Assembly (NCBI GenBank): GCA_937139495.1
Contig: CAKZQC010000032.1
Location: forward strand, 1 to 49,032
Origin: an uncultured Saprospiraceae bacterium
Lineage (GTDB): Bacteria > Bacteroidota > Bacteroidia > Chitinophagales > Saprospiraceae
DNA length: 49,032 bases
Direction: 5' to 3'
Shown piece by piece: positions 16,091 to 23,949 of this stretch (position 1 is the stretch's first letter; each line of letters opens with the position of its first letter). The translations under genes and the position numbers were made by a program. The notes beneath the pieces were generated by a model that saw only the letters and a program-made list of their open reading frames with translations, did not search any database and had not been told where the DNA came from.

Positions 16091-16110
16091 AAAAAGTGTA
16101 CAGTTTTATA
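16091..16110 (+). repeat. 20-bp motif shared with 161-180
   Basis: AAAAAGTGTACAGTTTTATA differs at one position from 161-180. It ends just before the stop codon of the minus-strand gene at 16113. Confidence 0.55.
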
Positions 16111-16112
16111 GA

Positions 16113-16577
16113 TTACAAATCGCTACTTTTTAATATTTTAGATTGTGCTGTATATTTTTTGATATAATTACGCAAAGCAGTCGGTTGACTCTTATAATAC
16201 TTTATAATCACCGCTTTATCTTCTGTTTTGTTCTTGTGATAACCCAATATAGCAGGGGCATTTTCTTGGATAACCAATCTCAAAAATCGAAATTCAGCAT
16301 TATTCGGATTTTTTTCTATGGCTTGATTCAGCGTAGTAGCCCCTTGCTTAAACAACTTTAGTTTTTGCATAGGTGTTTTGGCAAAAGATGCTTTTTTGGT
16401 CAACAATGCTCCTTTGTATGCCAACAAAGTAGTAGCATCTTTTTGTGTAGAAGTTTCTAGCTCTGCCAATGTTAGCTCTATCTGGCTCAATGACTTACTT
16501 TCGAATGCCTCATAAAAAGAAGAAGAATTGGTCGAAAAGGAAGTTGTAAAAAACAACATCAAAACAATTAAGTTCAT
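16113..16577 (-). CDS. Secreted alpha-helical hypothetical protein, 154 aa
   Basis: It has a short N-terminal signal-like hydrophobic segment (NLIVLMLFFTTSF, 2-14) and then an all-helical body. The segment KLFKQGATTLNQAIEKNPNNAEFRFLRLVI (about 85-115) has TPR-like spacing. The C terminus is Lys/Ser-rich. Such small exported helical proteins are common and uncharacterised in Bacteroidota. It is monocistronic with its own promoter at 16612-16640. Confidence 0.65.
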   Translation of the reverse strand: MNLIVLMLFFTTSFSTNSSSFYEAFESKSLSQIELTLAELETSTQKDATTLLAYKGALLTKKASFAKTPMQKLKLFKQGATTLNQAIEKNPNNAEFRFLRLVIQENAPAILGYHKNKTEDKAVIIKYYKSQPTALRNYIKKYTAQSKILKSSDL

Positions 16578-16611
16578 AATTTGGCTTTGTGTTTAGTGTT
16601 AAAAAAGAAAA

Positions 16612-16640
16612 CAAAAATACATTTTTTTTTGAGCTACAAA
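16612..16640 (-). promoter_or_regulatory. Promoter of the 154-aa secreted protein gene
   Basis: On the minus strand TTTG (16640-16637), a 17-base spacer and TATTTTTG (16619-16612) match the Bacteroidota promoter. The leader is about 30 bases. Confidence 0.6.
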
Positions 16641-16781
16641 CCATTACCACAGGCAAAGTTTTAATTCCTATCCATTCGGGACGTGACACAAAAAATAGAT
16701 ACTTATCAAACGATATTCAAAGTATCCAAGACTTGACAAACAATTAATATGCTTTTTTATATTTCTAGCGTCCTTTTTTTT

Positions 16782-16789
16782 TATTTTTG
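16782..16789 (+). promoter_or_regulatory. -7 element TATTTTTG, candidate promoter of SprB-repeat gene
   Basis: TATTTTTG lies in a T-rich tract 144 bases before the ATG at 16933. No clear -33 TTTG is seen. The rest of the gap 16578-16932 contains no gene. Confidence 0.35.
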
Positions 16790-16932
16790 TGATAATCTAA
16801 AGAGACTGCCAACATTTTATTTTGTTGGATTAGGACAAACCCAGTCTTTGCTACGTTGAACACTTGATATACAACCTATATTTTTAATAAGAGATTGACC
16901 CCCTACTCAATTTCACTAACTAAAACTTTGTT

Positions 16933-19900
16933 ATGAACAATCGGTTTTTACGATTTTTTTGGTCGCTTAGTCTTTGGCTATTTACTTGTGCTGCTGTGGC
17001 AGCACAATGTGGTGCCAATCCAGCTATCAATATCAATTTGACACCTACCTCTGCTACTTGTAATGGGATCAACAATGGTAGCATCAGTGCTACCGTATCT
17101 GGTGGTAGTGGCGGAACATTGGGACTAAACTGGTCCAATGGCATGATGAATGTCACTTCTATTTCGGGGCTAGCTCCTGGTAATTACACCTTGGTTGTAT
17201 CCGATACAATCAATATAGTAGGTCCTATTATCTGTTTAGATTCTGCTACTGTAACCGTAGGGAGCAATAGTGCCGTTAATATATTTAGCGATACGATTAT
17301 CAATGCTAGTTGTGGCAATGCCAATGGTCTTGTAGATATAGGGGCTAACAATGGTACCGCTCCTTATACCTATTTGTGGTCAACAGGTGCAACGACTGAA
17401 ATCGTTGATAGCCTAATGGCTGGCACTTACCGTGTGACGGTAACCGATGCTAGTGGTTGTCAATCTTCCAATGCTGCCTTTGTGAGTAATGTTGGAGGTA
17501 TTAGCTTGACTTTAGATAGTTTGTTTGACGCTACTTGTGCCAACAATGATGGTGCTATATTTCTGAGTGATTCTGTTGGGCTAGCGTGTGCTTCGCCAAC
17601 GGTCACTATCAATGAATTTTTTGTCAATCCTGCTGGTCCAGCCGATGGACAAGATCCTAATACCGAGGAATTTGTGGAGCTTATGGGTCCTCCCGGTACA
17701 GATATTAGTTGTCATGTACTAACAGATGGCGATTGGACGATTACACTTCCACCAGGTTCTATCATTCCAGCCGATGGTATTTTTTCTATTGGTAATGACA
17801 TTATTTGGGGAGCAGGTACGTTTGATTTAGACGCAGAAAACTGCAATTGCTTTACCGATGCTCTTACAGGAGGAGGTTTACTTATTTTCACCAATAGTGG
17901 AGAGCACCTCTCTTTGTATAACAATACAGGTACTGCTATTCAGAATATCGTGTACGGAAATCCAAACCCCGGAAATACGCCTCCTATGGGAGTCAATTCC
18001 AATAGTAATGGTGTCATCTATACCGCAGGTTTGTTGGGTTGTCCTGACTCTGTGATTATCCCAACGGCTTCTGTTTTTGAGATTGCGCCACTAGCGCCCA
18101 ACGGAACATCGCTCGTACGCAACCCTGATGGTACAGGAGCATGGGTAACCCAGACTGGCGGCTCTGTCAATGCTTGTAACTTTGGTGGAAATAACCCACC
18201 TACTTATAGCTGGTCAACAGGCGATACAACATTGGATATAACAGGACTTATGGCAGGCAACTACAGCGTAACCGCTACCGATGGTTTGGGCTGTACCGAC
18301 ATGGCTAGTTTTGTTATCAACAAACCCGCCTCTCCTATCGTGAGTCTAGCCGTCACGTCCAACTACAACGGACAACAAATTTCTTGTGCGGGTGCTAGCG
18401 ATGGCGAAATAACAGCTACTGTTAGTGGTGGGTTCTCTCCTTATACTTATGCTTGGAGCAACGGCGACAATACCGATACTATCCGAGGATTGGCAGCTGG
18501 TCAATACATAGTAACTGTGACCGACAATAGTAGCTGTGCTACTATTGATACAATCCTAATAGTCGAGCCAACTCCTATAGCAGGAACACTTGACAGCACC
18601 ACCAATACAATTTGTAGTACCAGCAACGGCGCTGCTTATATTACGATTGGTGGTGGGACTCCTGCTTATACTTACTTGTGGAGTGACGGTTCTACCAACG
18701 AAGATATTACAAACGTTGCCGCAGGTAACTACACGGTAACTGTTACAGATGCCAACAACTGTACATTCACCCTTTCGGCTACTGTTGGTAATGTTGGCGG
18801 AGCCAATATTGTATTGGACAGTGTCCAAGATGCTACTTGTGGACTCACCAACGGAAGTATTGATCTAGACGTAACAGGCGGTTCGCCTGCTTATACTTAC
18901 TTGTGGAGCAATGGCGCGACCACCCAAGATATTGACACCCTACTTCCTGCTACTTATACCGTTACGATTACCGAAAGCAATAGTTGTACAACTACCCTTT
19001 CGGCTACGGTAGCTGATTTAGCGGCACCAGTTGTGGCGTTAGATAGTTTTGACAATCCAAGTTGTGGTCAAGCCAATGGGACACTATTTGCTAGTGTTTC
19101 GGGTGGTACAGCACCTGTCAATTTCTTCTGGGGAAGCAATGGCAATGCAGCAGCAACACACGCCAATCTAGTAGCTGGCTCTTACGGGCTAACCGTAACG
19201 GACAACAATGGTTGTACCGATAGCCTACGTGCTACACTTACCGACATAGCAGGTGTAAGCCTTACATTAGACAGCATCACAGATGCGGTTTGTGGCATTA
19301 GCAATGGAGCAGCATTTGCTACCGCTACTGGCGGTACCAATCCTATTGCATTCTTGTGGAGCGATGGCTCTACCAACGAAGACCTGACGGCAGTCATGTC
19401 TGGTAGCTACAATTTAGTAGCGACCGATTCCAATGGTTGTACCGATAGCATTACCGCTATTGTCAACTCCATAGGAGGACCTACTGTTATGTTAGATAGT
19501 ATTGACAATATCCTTTGTGCAGGCGATGCGACTGGAGCAATTTATATTTCAGACAGCTCGTCCAATGCTATGAATTGCTTTTCTAACACCGTTGTTATCA
19601 ATGAATTTTTTGTCAATCCTAGCGATGCCAACGACGGACAAGATCCAAATGCTTCTGAATTTGTAGAGTTGCTCGGACCTCCCGGTACCGATATTAGCTG
19701 CTATGTATTGACCGATGGCGACTGGACGATTACACTTCCAGCAGGTTCTGTTATTCCTGCCGATGGTATTTTTTCTATTGGGAACGATAATGTATATGGA
19801 GCAGGAACGTTTGATTTAGATGCAGAAAACTGCAATTGTTTTACGGATAATACAGCAGGTGGTTTATTGGTATTTAGCAATGGTGGCGAACACCTTTCTA

Positions 19901-21804
19901 TATTCGATGCTACGGGTACCTTTATACAAGGGGTTATGTATGGCAATCCTACCAACAATAACTCAGCTCCTAACGGAAGTGCTGCCTCTCCTACTGGCGT
20001 AATTAGCACGGTTGGTTTGCTTGGCTGTGTTAGTTCGGTTACGATTCCTGACAGCAATAGTATGGAACGTACGTTTTTGCCTACTATCAACGGCACATCG
20101 CTTTCTAGAAACCCTAACGGCACAGGTGCTTGGGCAATAGAAACAGAAGGTTCTATCAATGCTTGTAACTTTAGTATGACTAGCACCAGCTTAACCTACG
20201 CTTGGAGCAATGGCGATACCACACAAGATATTAGCAACTTAGTAGCAGGTACTTATACAGTGACTATTAGCAATGGCAATTGCAATACAATTCAATCTTA
20301 TACTATTACAGAGCCTGCGGCTCTAGTCAATACACTAGATAGCGTCAACGATGTTTCTTGTGCTGGCAATACCGATGGCAATGTTTATACTTCCTTGACA
20401 GGAGGCACAGGACCGTTTACCTTTAGTTGGTCTTCTGGCAACAACACCGATGACTTGACCAACGTGCCTGCTGGTACTTATACCTTGACGGTTACCGATG
20501 GTAATGGTTGTACCGATACAACTACCGCTGTTGTTAATACATCTTTGGTAGTCATACAAGTAGCTACGGATAGCATGAGCAATGCGAACTGTAATGGCGA
20601 TACAAGTGCCAATATCTATATCACGGCTACTGGTGGCAATTTGCCTTACAGCTACTTGTGGAGCAATGGCGTAACAACCGAAGATTTGGCGAACGCAACA
20701 GCAGGGACTTACTTTGCTATTGTTACCGATATTAATGGTTGTGCTGCTAGTTCCGATACCTTGATACTGACACAACCGAATGCTATTACCACTACTTCTA
20801 GCATACAAGGAGTGGGTTGCAATAGCACTACTGATGGAACAGCTACCGTGACTGCCAATGGTGGCACTCCAACCTATACCTACCTTTGGGACGCTGGCAC
20901 AGGCAACCAAACTACCGCTACGGCTACTGGTTTGAGCAATGCCGTTTATAGTGTTTCGATTACCGATAGCAATGGTTGTTTGCAAATAGAAAATGGAATT
21001 TTTGTAACGGCTGCTACGCCACTCGATTCGGCCGATGTTCCCTTACAAGTGATTCAAGGAAACTTGAATTGTGATTTGGCGGCTATTGGCGAATTGACTA
21101 TCAATACCACAGGCAACTTTAGCTATGCTTGGTCAAATGGTGTGACAACTCAAAGTGCTGCTAATTTGGCGGCTGGCAACTACACCGTAACGATTAGCAA
21201 TAGTGGTGGTTGTACGGTCACGCAAGCGGGAAGTGTTACCGCTCCTATCGTACCGAGTATTACGCCATTTATTAGCGTAGTCGGTACCACAAGTACCACT
21301 GCCAATGCTGGAGAGATTATAACCATAGATGGTGGCAATGACCAAAGTGGTCAAGGTGTCAGCTATGTATGGTCTGCTCCTACCGATGTGACGATTGCAA
21401 ACGCTACCGCTCATCAGACAACCGCTACGGCTACGGTTACAGGAACTTATCCAATTCTATTGACCGCCAATTCTACTGATAACTGTAGCGATACAGGTAC
21501 TGTATTTTTGGTTATTGACAACGAATATATTGGAATGCCTGACGCGTTTACGCCCAATGGGGACAACATCAATGATTTGTTCCGTCCAGTAGGTATTACT
21601 GCCGACCAAATCAAACTATTCAAAGTCTATAATCGCTTTGGTCAATTGGTGTATGATGGCGACAACTTGCCAAATAATGGTTGGGACGGTACGTTCAATG
21701 GCGTAACGCAAGCTAGAGATGTCTATATTTATGTACTAGAATACGAAATTGGTGGTTTCTTTCAGACCAAAACCGTACGAGGTCAAGTTACTTTATTGCG
21801 TTAA
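16933..21804 (+). CDS. Giant SprB-repeat surface protein with two lamin-tail-like insertions, T9SS type B CTD
   Basis: This 1623-aa exported protein has a signal peptide (residues 1 to about 24, ending VAAQ). The body is about 13 SprB-type Ig-like repeats of 70-80 residues, each with a Cys near its start (e.g. DATCGLTNGSI), the core TYLWSNGATTQDI and the end AGTYTVTVTDANGC. In the third and ninth repeats a lamin-tail-like domain of about 195 residues (about 223-417 and 887-1079; INEFFVNP, EFVELxGPPGTDISC, WTITLPxGS, AENCNCFTD, NACNF) interrupts the repeat at the same place. Residues about 1440-1535 form a PKD-like domain. The last 90 residues (MPDAFTPNGDNINDLFRP, then VYNRFGQLVYDG and NGWDGTFNG) are the gliding-motility-associated C-terminal domain secreted by T9SS. 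It is probably a surface adhesin or filament. A terminator follows. Confidence 0.92.
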   Translation: MNNRFLRFFWSLSLWLFTCAAVAAQCGANPAININLTPTSATCNGINNGSISATVSGGSGGTLGLNWSNGMMNVTSISGLAPGNYTLVVSDTINIVGPIICLDSATVTVGSNSAVNIFSDTIINASCGNANGLVDIGANNGTAPYTYLWSTGATTEIVDSLMAGTYRVTVTDASGCQSSNAAFVSNVGGISLTLDSLFDATCANNDGAIFLSDSVGLACASPTVTINEFFVNPAGPADGQDPNTEEFVELMGPPGTDISCHVLTDGDWTITLPPGSIIPADGIFSIGNDIIWGAGTFDLDAENCNCFTDALTGGGLLIFTNSGEHLSLYNNTGTAIQNIVYGNPNPGNTPPMGVNSNSNGVIYTAGLLGCPDSVIIPTASVFEIAPLAPNGTSLVRNPDGTGAWVTQTGGSVNACNFGGNNPPTYSWSTGDTTLDITGLMAGNYSVTATDGLGCTDMASFVINKPASPIVSLAVTSNYNGQQISCAGASDGEITATVSGGFSPYTYAWSNGDNTDTIRGLAAGQYIVTVTDNSSCATIDTILIVEPTPIAGTLDSTTNTICSTSNGAAYITIGGGTPAYTYLWSDGSTNEDITNVAAGNYTVTVTDANNCTFTLSATVGNVGGANIVLDSVQDATCGLTNGSIDLDVTGGSPAYTYLWSNGATTQDIDTLLPATYTVTITESNSCTTTLSATVADLAAPVVALDSFDNPSCGQANGTLFASVSGGTAPVNFFWGSNGNAAATHANLVAGSYGLTVTDNNGCTDSLRATLTDIAGVSLTLDSITDAVCGISNGAAFATATGGTNPIAFLWSDGSTNEDLTAVMSGSYNLVATDSNGCTDSITAIVNSIGGPTVMLDSIDNILCAGDATGAIYISDSSSNAMNCFSNTVVINEFFVNPSDANDGQDPNASEFVELLGPPGTDISCYVLTDGDWTITLPAGSVIPADGIFSIGNDNVYGAGTFDLDAENCNCFTDNTAGGLLVFSNGGEHLSIFDATGTFIQGVMYGNPTNNNSAPNGSAASPTGVISTVGLLGCVSSVTIPDSNSMERTFLPTINGTSLSRNPNGTGAWAIETEGSINACNFSMTSTSLTYAWSNGDTTQDISNLVAGTYTVTISNGNCNTIQSYTITEPAALVNTLDSVNDVSCAGNTDGNVYTSLTGGTGPFTFSWSSGNNTDDLTNVPAGTYTLTVTDGNGCTDTTTAVVNTSLVVIQVATDSMSNANCNGDTSANIYITATGGNLPYSYLWSNGVTTEDLANATAGTYFAIVTDINGCAASSDTLILTQPNAITTTSSIQGVGCNSTTDGTATVTANGGTPTYTYLWDAGTGNQTTATATGLSNAVYSVSITDSNGCLQIENGIFVTAATPLDSADVPLQVIQGNLNCDLAAIGELTINTTGNFSYAWSNGVTTQSAANLAAGNYTVTISNSGGCTVTQAGSVTAPIVPSITPFISVVGTTSTTANAGEIITIDGGNDQSGQGVSYVWSAPTDVTIANATAHQTTATATVTGTYPILLTANSTDNCSDTGTVFLVIDNEYIGMPDAFTPNGDNINDLFRPVGITADQIKLFKVYNRFGQLVYDGDNLPNNGWDGTFNGVTQARDVYIYVLEYEIGGFFQTKTVRGQVTLLR

Positions 21805-21833
21805 GCAATAATTCAATACATAACCTTTAATAG

Positions 21834-21872
21834 GCAGCTAATTACTTTCGGGTAGTTAGCTGCTTTTTTTTT
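21834..21872 (+). terminator. Terminator of the SprB-repeat gene
   Basis: Stem GCAGCTAA (21834-21841) / TTAGCTGC (21856-21863), extended by an inner AC/GT pair, is followed by nine T's. It closely resembles the terminator at 23810. Confidence 0.85.
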
Positions 21873-21949
21873 GTACGGAAGAGCTTACTAATACCATTTA
21901 CAACAAATATCTAAAAAAAAAATCTTTATTCTTAATGAAGTTATGTAAA

Positions 21950-21972
21950 TACGTTTGTTTAGTTTATGTTTG
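21950..21972 (+). promoter_or_regulatory. Two overlapping -7-like elements before the S74 pseudogene
   Basis: TACGTTTG (21950-21957) and TATGTTTG (21965-21972) both fit TAnnTTTG, 44-59 bases before the ATG at 22016. The -33 elements are weak. Confidence 0.35.
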
Positions 21973-22015
21973 CATCCAACTAATTAAATTTAACCGCATG
22001 ATAAACCAAAATGCA

Positions 22016-22755
22016 ATGAAAAATTATTTTTTAAGTCTTTTAATTGTTAGCCTTTTTTCTTCTACTGCTTATACTCAAGGTGGGCATTTCAAAATCAGAA
22101 CAGATGACTTTGTACAAATTGGCTATGACACTTACAAATCGCTAACTTTTGGAGTAAGTACAGGTATTCCCAATAATGGGAGCTGGGCAATAGAGCAGTG
22201 GAATAATGGTTTGAACTATTGAAAACCATTTCCGACTTCTGCTACTCGTAATTACGCCTTATTTTTGCTAGATGCTCCTTCTTATGTAGGGGTAGGAAAA
22301 CATCCTTATCATGCCCTAGATGTCAATGGCGATATTGGTGTATATGGTACAGTACATGTATATAGTGATGAGCGACTCAAGCATAATATACAGCAATTAA
22401 CGCCTGCATATTGCAATAACATTCTTAGTAAAATCAATACGTATTCCTACAATTTGATATTAGACAAATTACCAATCGACTATACCAATATTGAAAATAT
22501 CAGTGAGACAAAACAACAAACAATTGAGGCAGAATTAGCTGCAAGACCAATGATAATGACCAAGCTAATACGTTGCGTCATGGCTTCTTGGCACAAGAAC
22601 TAGAAGCCGTAGCACCTGAATTGGTCAAAACAGACGGTCAAGGGTATAAATCAATTGACCAAATGGCATTGATTCCAATCATGCTAGAAGCACTCAAACA
22701 ACAGCAAAAAGAAATTGAGCTGTTGAAATCCGAAATCCAAAAAATCAAGAAATAA
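22016..22755 (+). pseudogene. Broken tail-fibre/S74 intramolecular chaperone domain protein
   Basis: The gene begins MKNYFLSLLIVSLFSSTAYTQG (signal peptide) at 22016. It is stopped by an in-frame TGA at 22220-22222, in the context NGLNY-stop-KPFP where one base change from TGG (Trp) would restore the frame. The same frame continues for over 100 codons and holds the S74 hallmark DVNGDIGVYGTV followed by YSDERLKHNIQQL. Near 22540-22560 the frame must shift by one base (consistent with a one-base loss) to continue as RHGFLAQELEAVAPELV and LEALKQQQKEIELLKSEIQ, the usual S74 C-terminal coiled coil. S74 domains trimerise and auto-cleave fibre-like proteins. Two lesions with otherwise intact domains suggest recent decay. 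The stop TAA overlaps the next ATG. Confidence 0.85.
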
Positions 22756-23774
22756 TGAAACAACTAAAAAGAATTCAATTAAATTTAATGTTCTTCTTTC
22801 TTTTCGGAATACTAAATACTACCCAAGCACAAGTAGTAGATACGGTAGGTTGGTGCCCAGCAGGAGCTACTTGGACGTATTACAATGGACATTCATTAGG
22901 ATCAGCAGAATATATGAAACTCACGTATGAAAAAGATACGATTATTGATGGGTATAATAGCAAAAAATTAGCTCTTAGTTACATTAGTATTATTAATGGT
23001 GCTACAAATCCTACTACTAATTATTATCGTTCGGAACGTGCAGAGCCTAACTCTCCAGAGTTTTATTACGAAAGTAATGATTCTATTTATTGGTATAATA
23101 AGAACGATGAATTTCAGTTTATATATGATTTTGGAGCTGTAGCTGGCGATGAATGGACAATAACGAATGGCGAGGCTTACAGTTGTGCTATTCCACTTGG
23201 ATTAGATACCTTCATTTGTGATTCGATAAAAACTAAAGAATATGATGGGCGAGTATTTGAGGTGACTTACGGAAGCATGGTAGGTACGAAGTGGGAGTTA
23301 GGGGAACACATTATTAAAAATATAGGCTCAAGCAACAACCCCTACCCATTAGCTGGTGATACTTGTAATAATTCTCAAGGAACAGGAGGAACAGCTAATT
23401 TAGATTTATCTTGTTATTATGATGACATTAGAGGTTTTGTCGATTTTAGAAATAATTCGCGAAGTTGTAATACTATAATAAACCCTATTGATAAAATAAA
23501 TAATACTCAAGAGCAATCAAAAAGTAACTGGGCAGTCTATCCCAACCCTACTAGTACAAGTATTCACGTGGAGCTACTAGATTATCAACCTTCGCTAGAA
23601 GGAATCAGGATACAGTACGAAATATACAATATCAGTGGTCAGCGACTGTATCAAGCAATAGGCTCTGTCAATGAAACTATTAATATCAATACATTTGCCA
23701 ATGGAATGTATTTTTTAACCCTATTTGATGAAAAAGGCAAGCTACTTTTGAGTCAAAAAATCATCAAACAATGA
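22755..23774 (+). CDS. T9SS type A sorting-domain secreted protein
   Basis: This 339-aa secreted protein has a signal peptide (about 1-26, ending TTQAQ). The middle (about 27-250) is a beta-rich region with several Cys and no family I recognise. Residues about 258-339 are a type A T9SS C-terminal domain: WAVYPNPTSTSIHVELL, then IRIQYEIYNISGQRLYQ and NGMYFLTLFDEKGKLLLSQKIIKQ. The ATG (22755-22757) overlaps the stop of the upstream S74 gene as TAATG, so its translation was probably coupled to that gene, which is now broken. The two may have formed a surface pair. Confidence 0.85.
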   Translation: MKQLKRIQLNLMFFFLFGILNTTQAQVVDTVGWCPAGATWTYYNGHSLGSAEYMKLTYEKDTIIDGYNSKKLALSYISIINGATNPTTNYYRSERAEPNSPEFYYESNDSIYWYNKNDEFQFIYDFGAVAGDEWTITNGEAYSCAIPLGLDTFICDSIKTKEYDGRVFEVTYGSMVGTKWELGEHIIKNIGSSNNPYPLAGDTCNNSQGTGGTANLDLSCYYDDIRGFVDFRNNSRSCNTIINPIDKINNTQEQSKSNWAVYPNPTSTSIHVELLDYQPSLEGIRIQYEIYNISGQRLYQAIGSVNETININTFANGMYFLTLFDEKGKLLLSQKIIKQ

Positions 23775-23809
23775 AAATAATTTATCGAAATTGAGCAACT
23801 GATTAATAG

Positions 23810-23847
23810 GCAGCTAACTACCAAAAAACAGTTAGCTGCTTTTTTTA
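23810..23847 (+). terminator. Terminator of the S74-T9SS cargo operon
   Basis: Stem GCAGCTAACT (23810-23819) / AGTTAGCTGC (23830-23839) is followed by a T-run. It shares TTAATAGGCAGCTAA and TTAGCTGCTTTTTTT with the terminator at 21834. Confidence 0.9.
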
Positions 23848-23880
23848 TGTGGAGAGTAGATTAACTCCAATCAAATGCAC

Positions 23881-23919
23881 AAAAAAAAGCTACCCACTCC
23901 TAAAGGGAGCAAGTAGCTT
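23881..23919 (-). terminator. Terminator of the RND efflux operon
   Basis: Arms AAGCTAC (23887-23893) and GTAGCTT (23913-23919), with an inner CTCC/GGAG pairing, are preceded by an A-run that is a T-run on the minus strand. It is back-to-back with the plus-strand terminator at 23810. Confidence 0.75.
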
Positions 23920-23949
23920 AACAAATAGTGATAGTGATTGAATTATATA

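Noticed and set aside
20335..20985. 216-codon minus-strand frame inside the SprB-repeat gene
   Set aside because: It is Ser/Gly/Ile/Thr-rich low complexity caused by antisense reading of the repeats; the plus-strand gene has clear domains throughout.
22220..22222. TGA read as tryptophan or selenocysteine (alternative code)
   Set aside because: No SECIS-like context was seen, other genes in the window do not need TGA readthrough, and a separate frameshift downstream points to gene decay.
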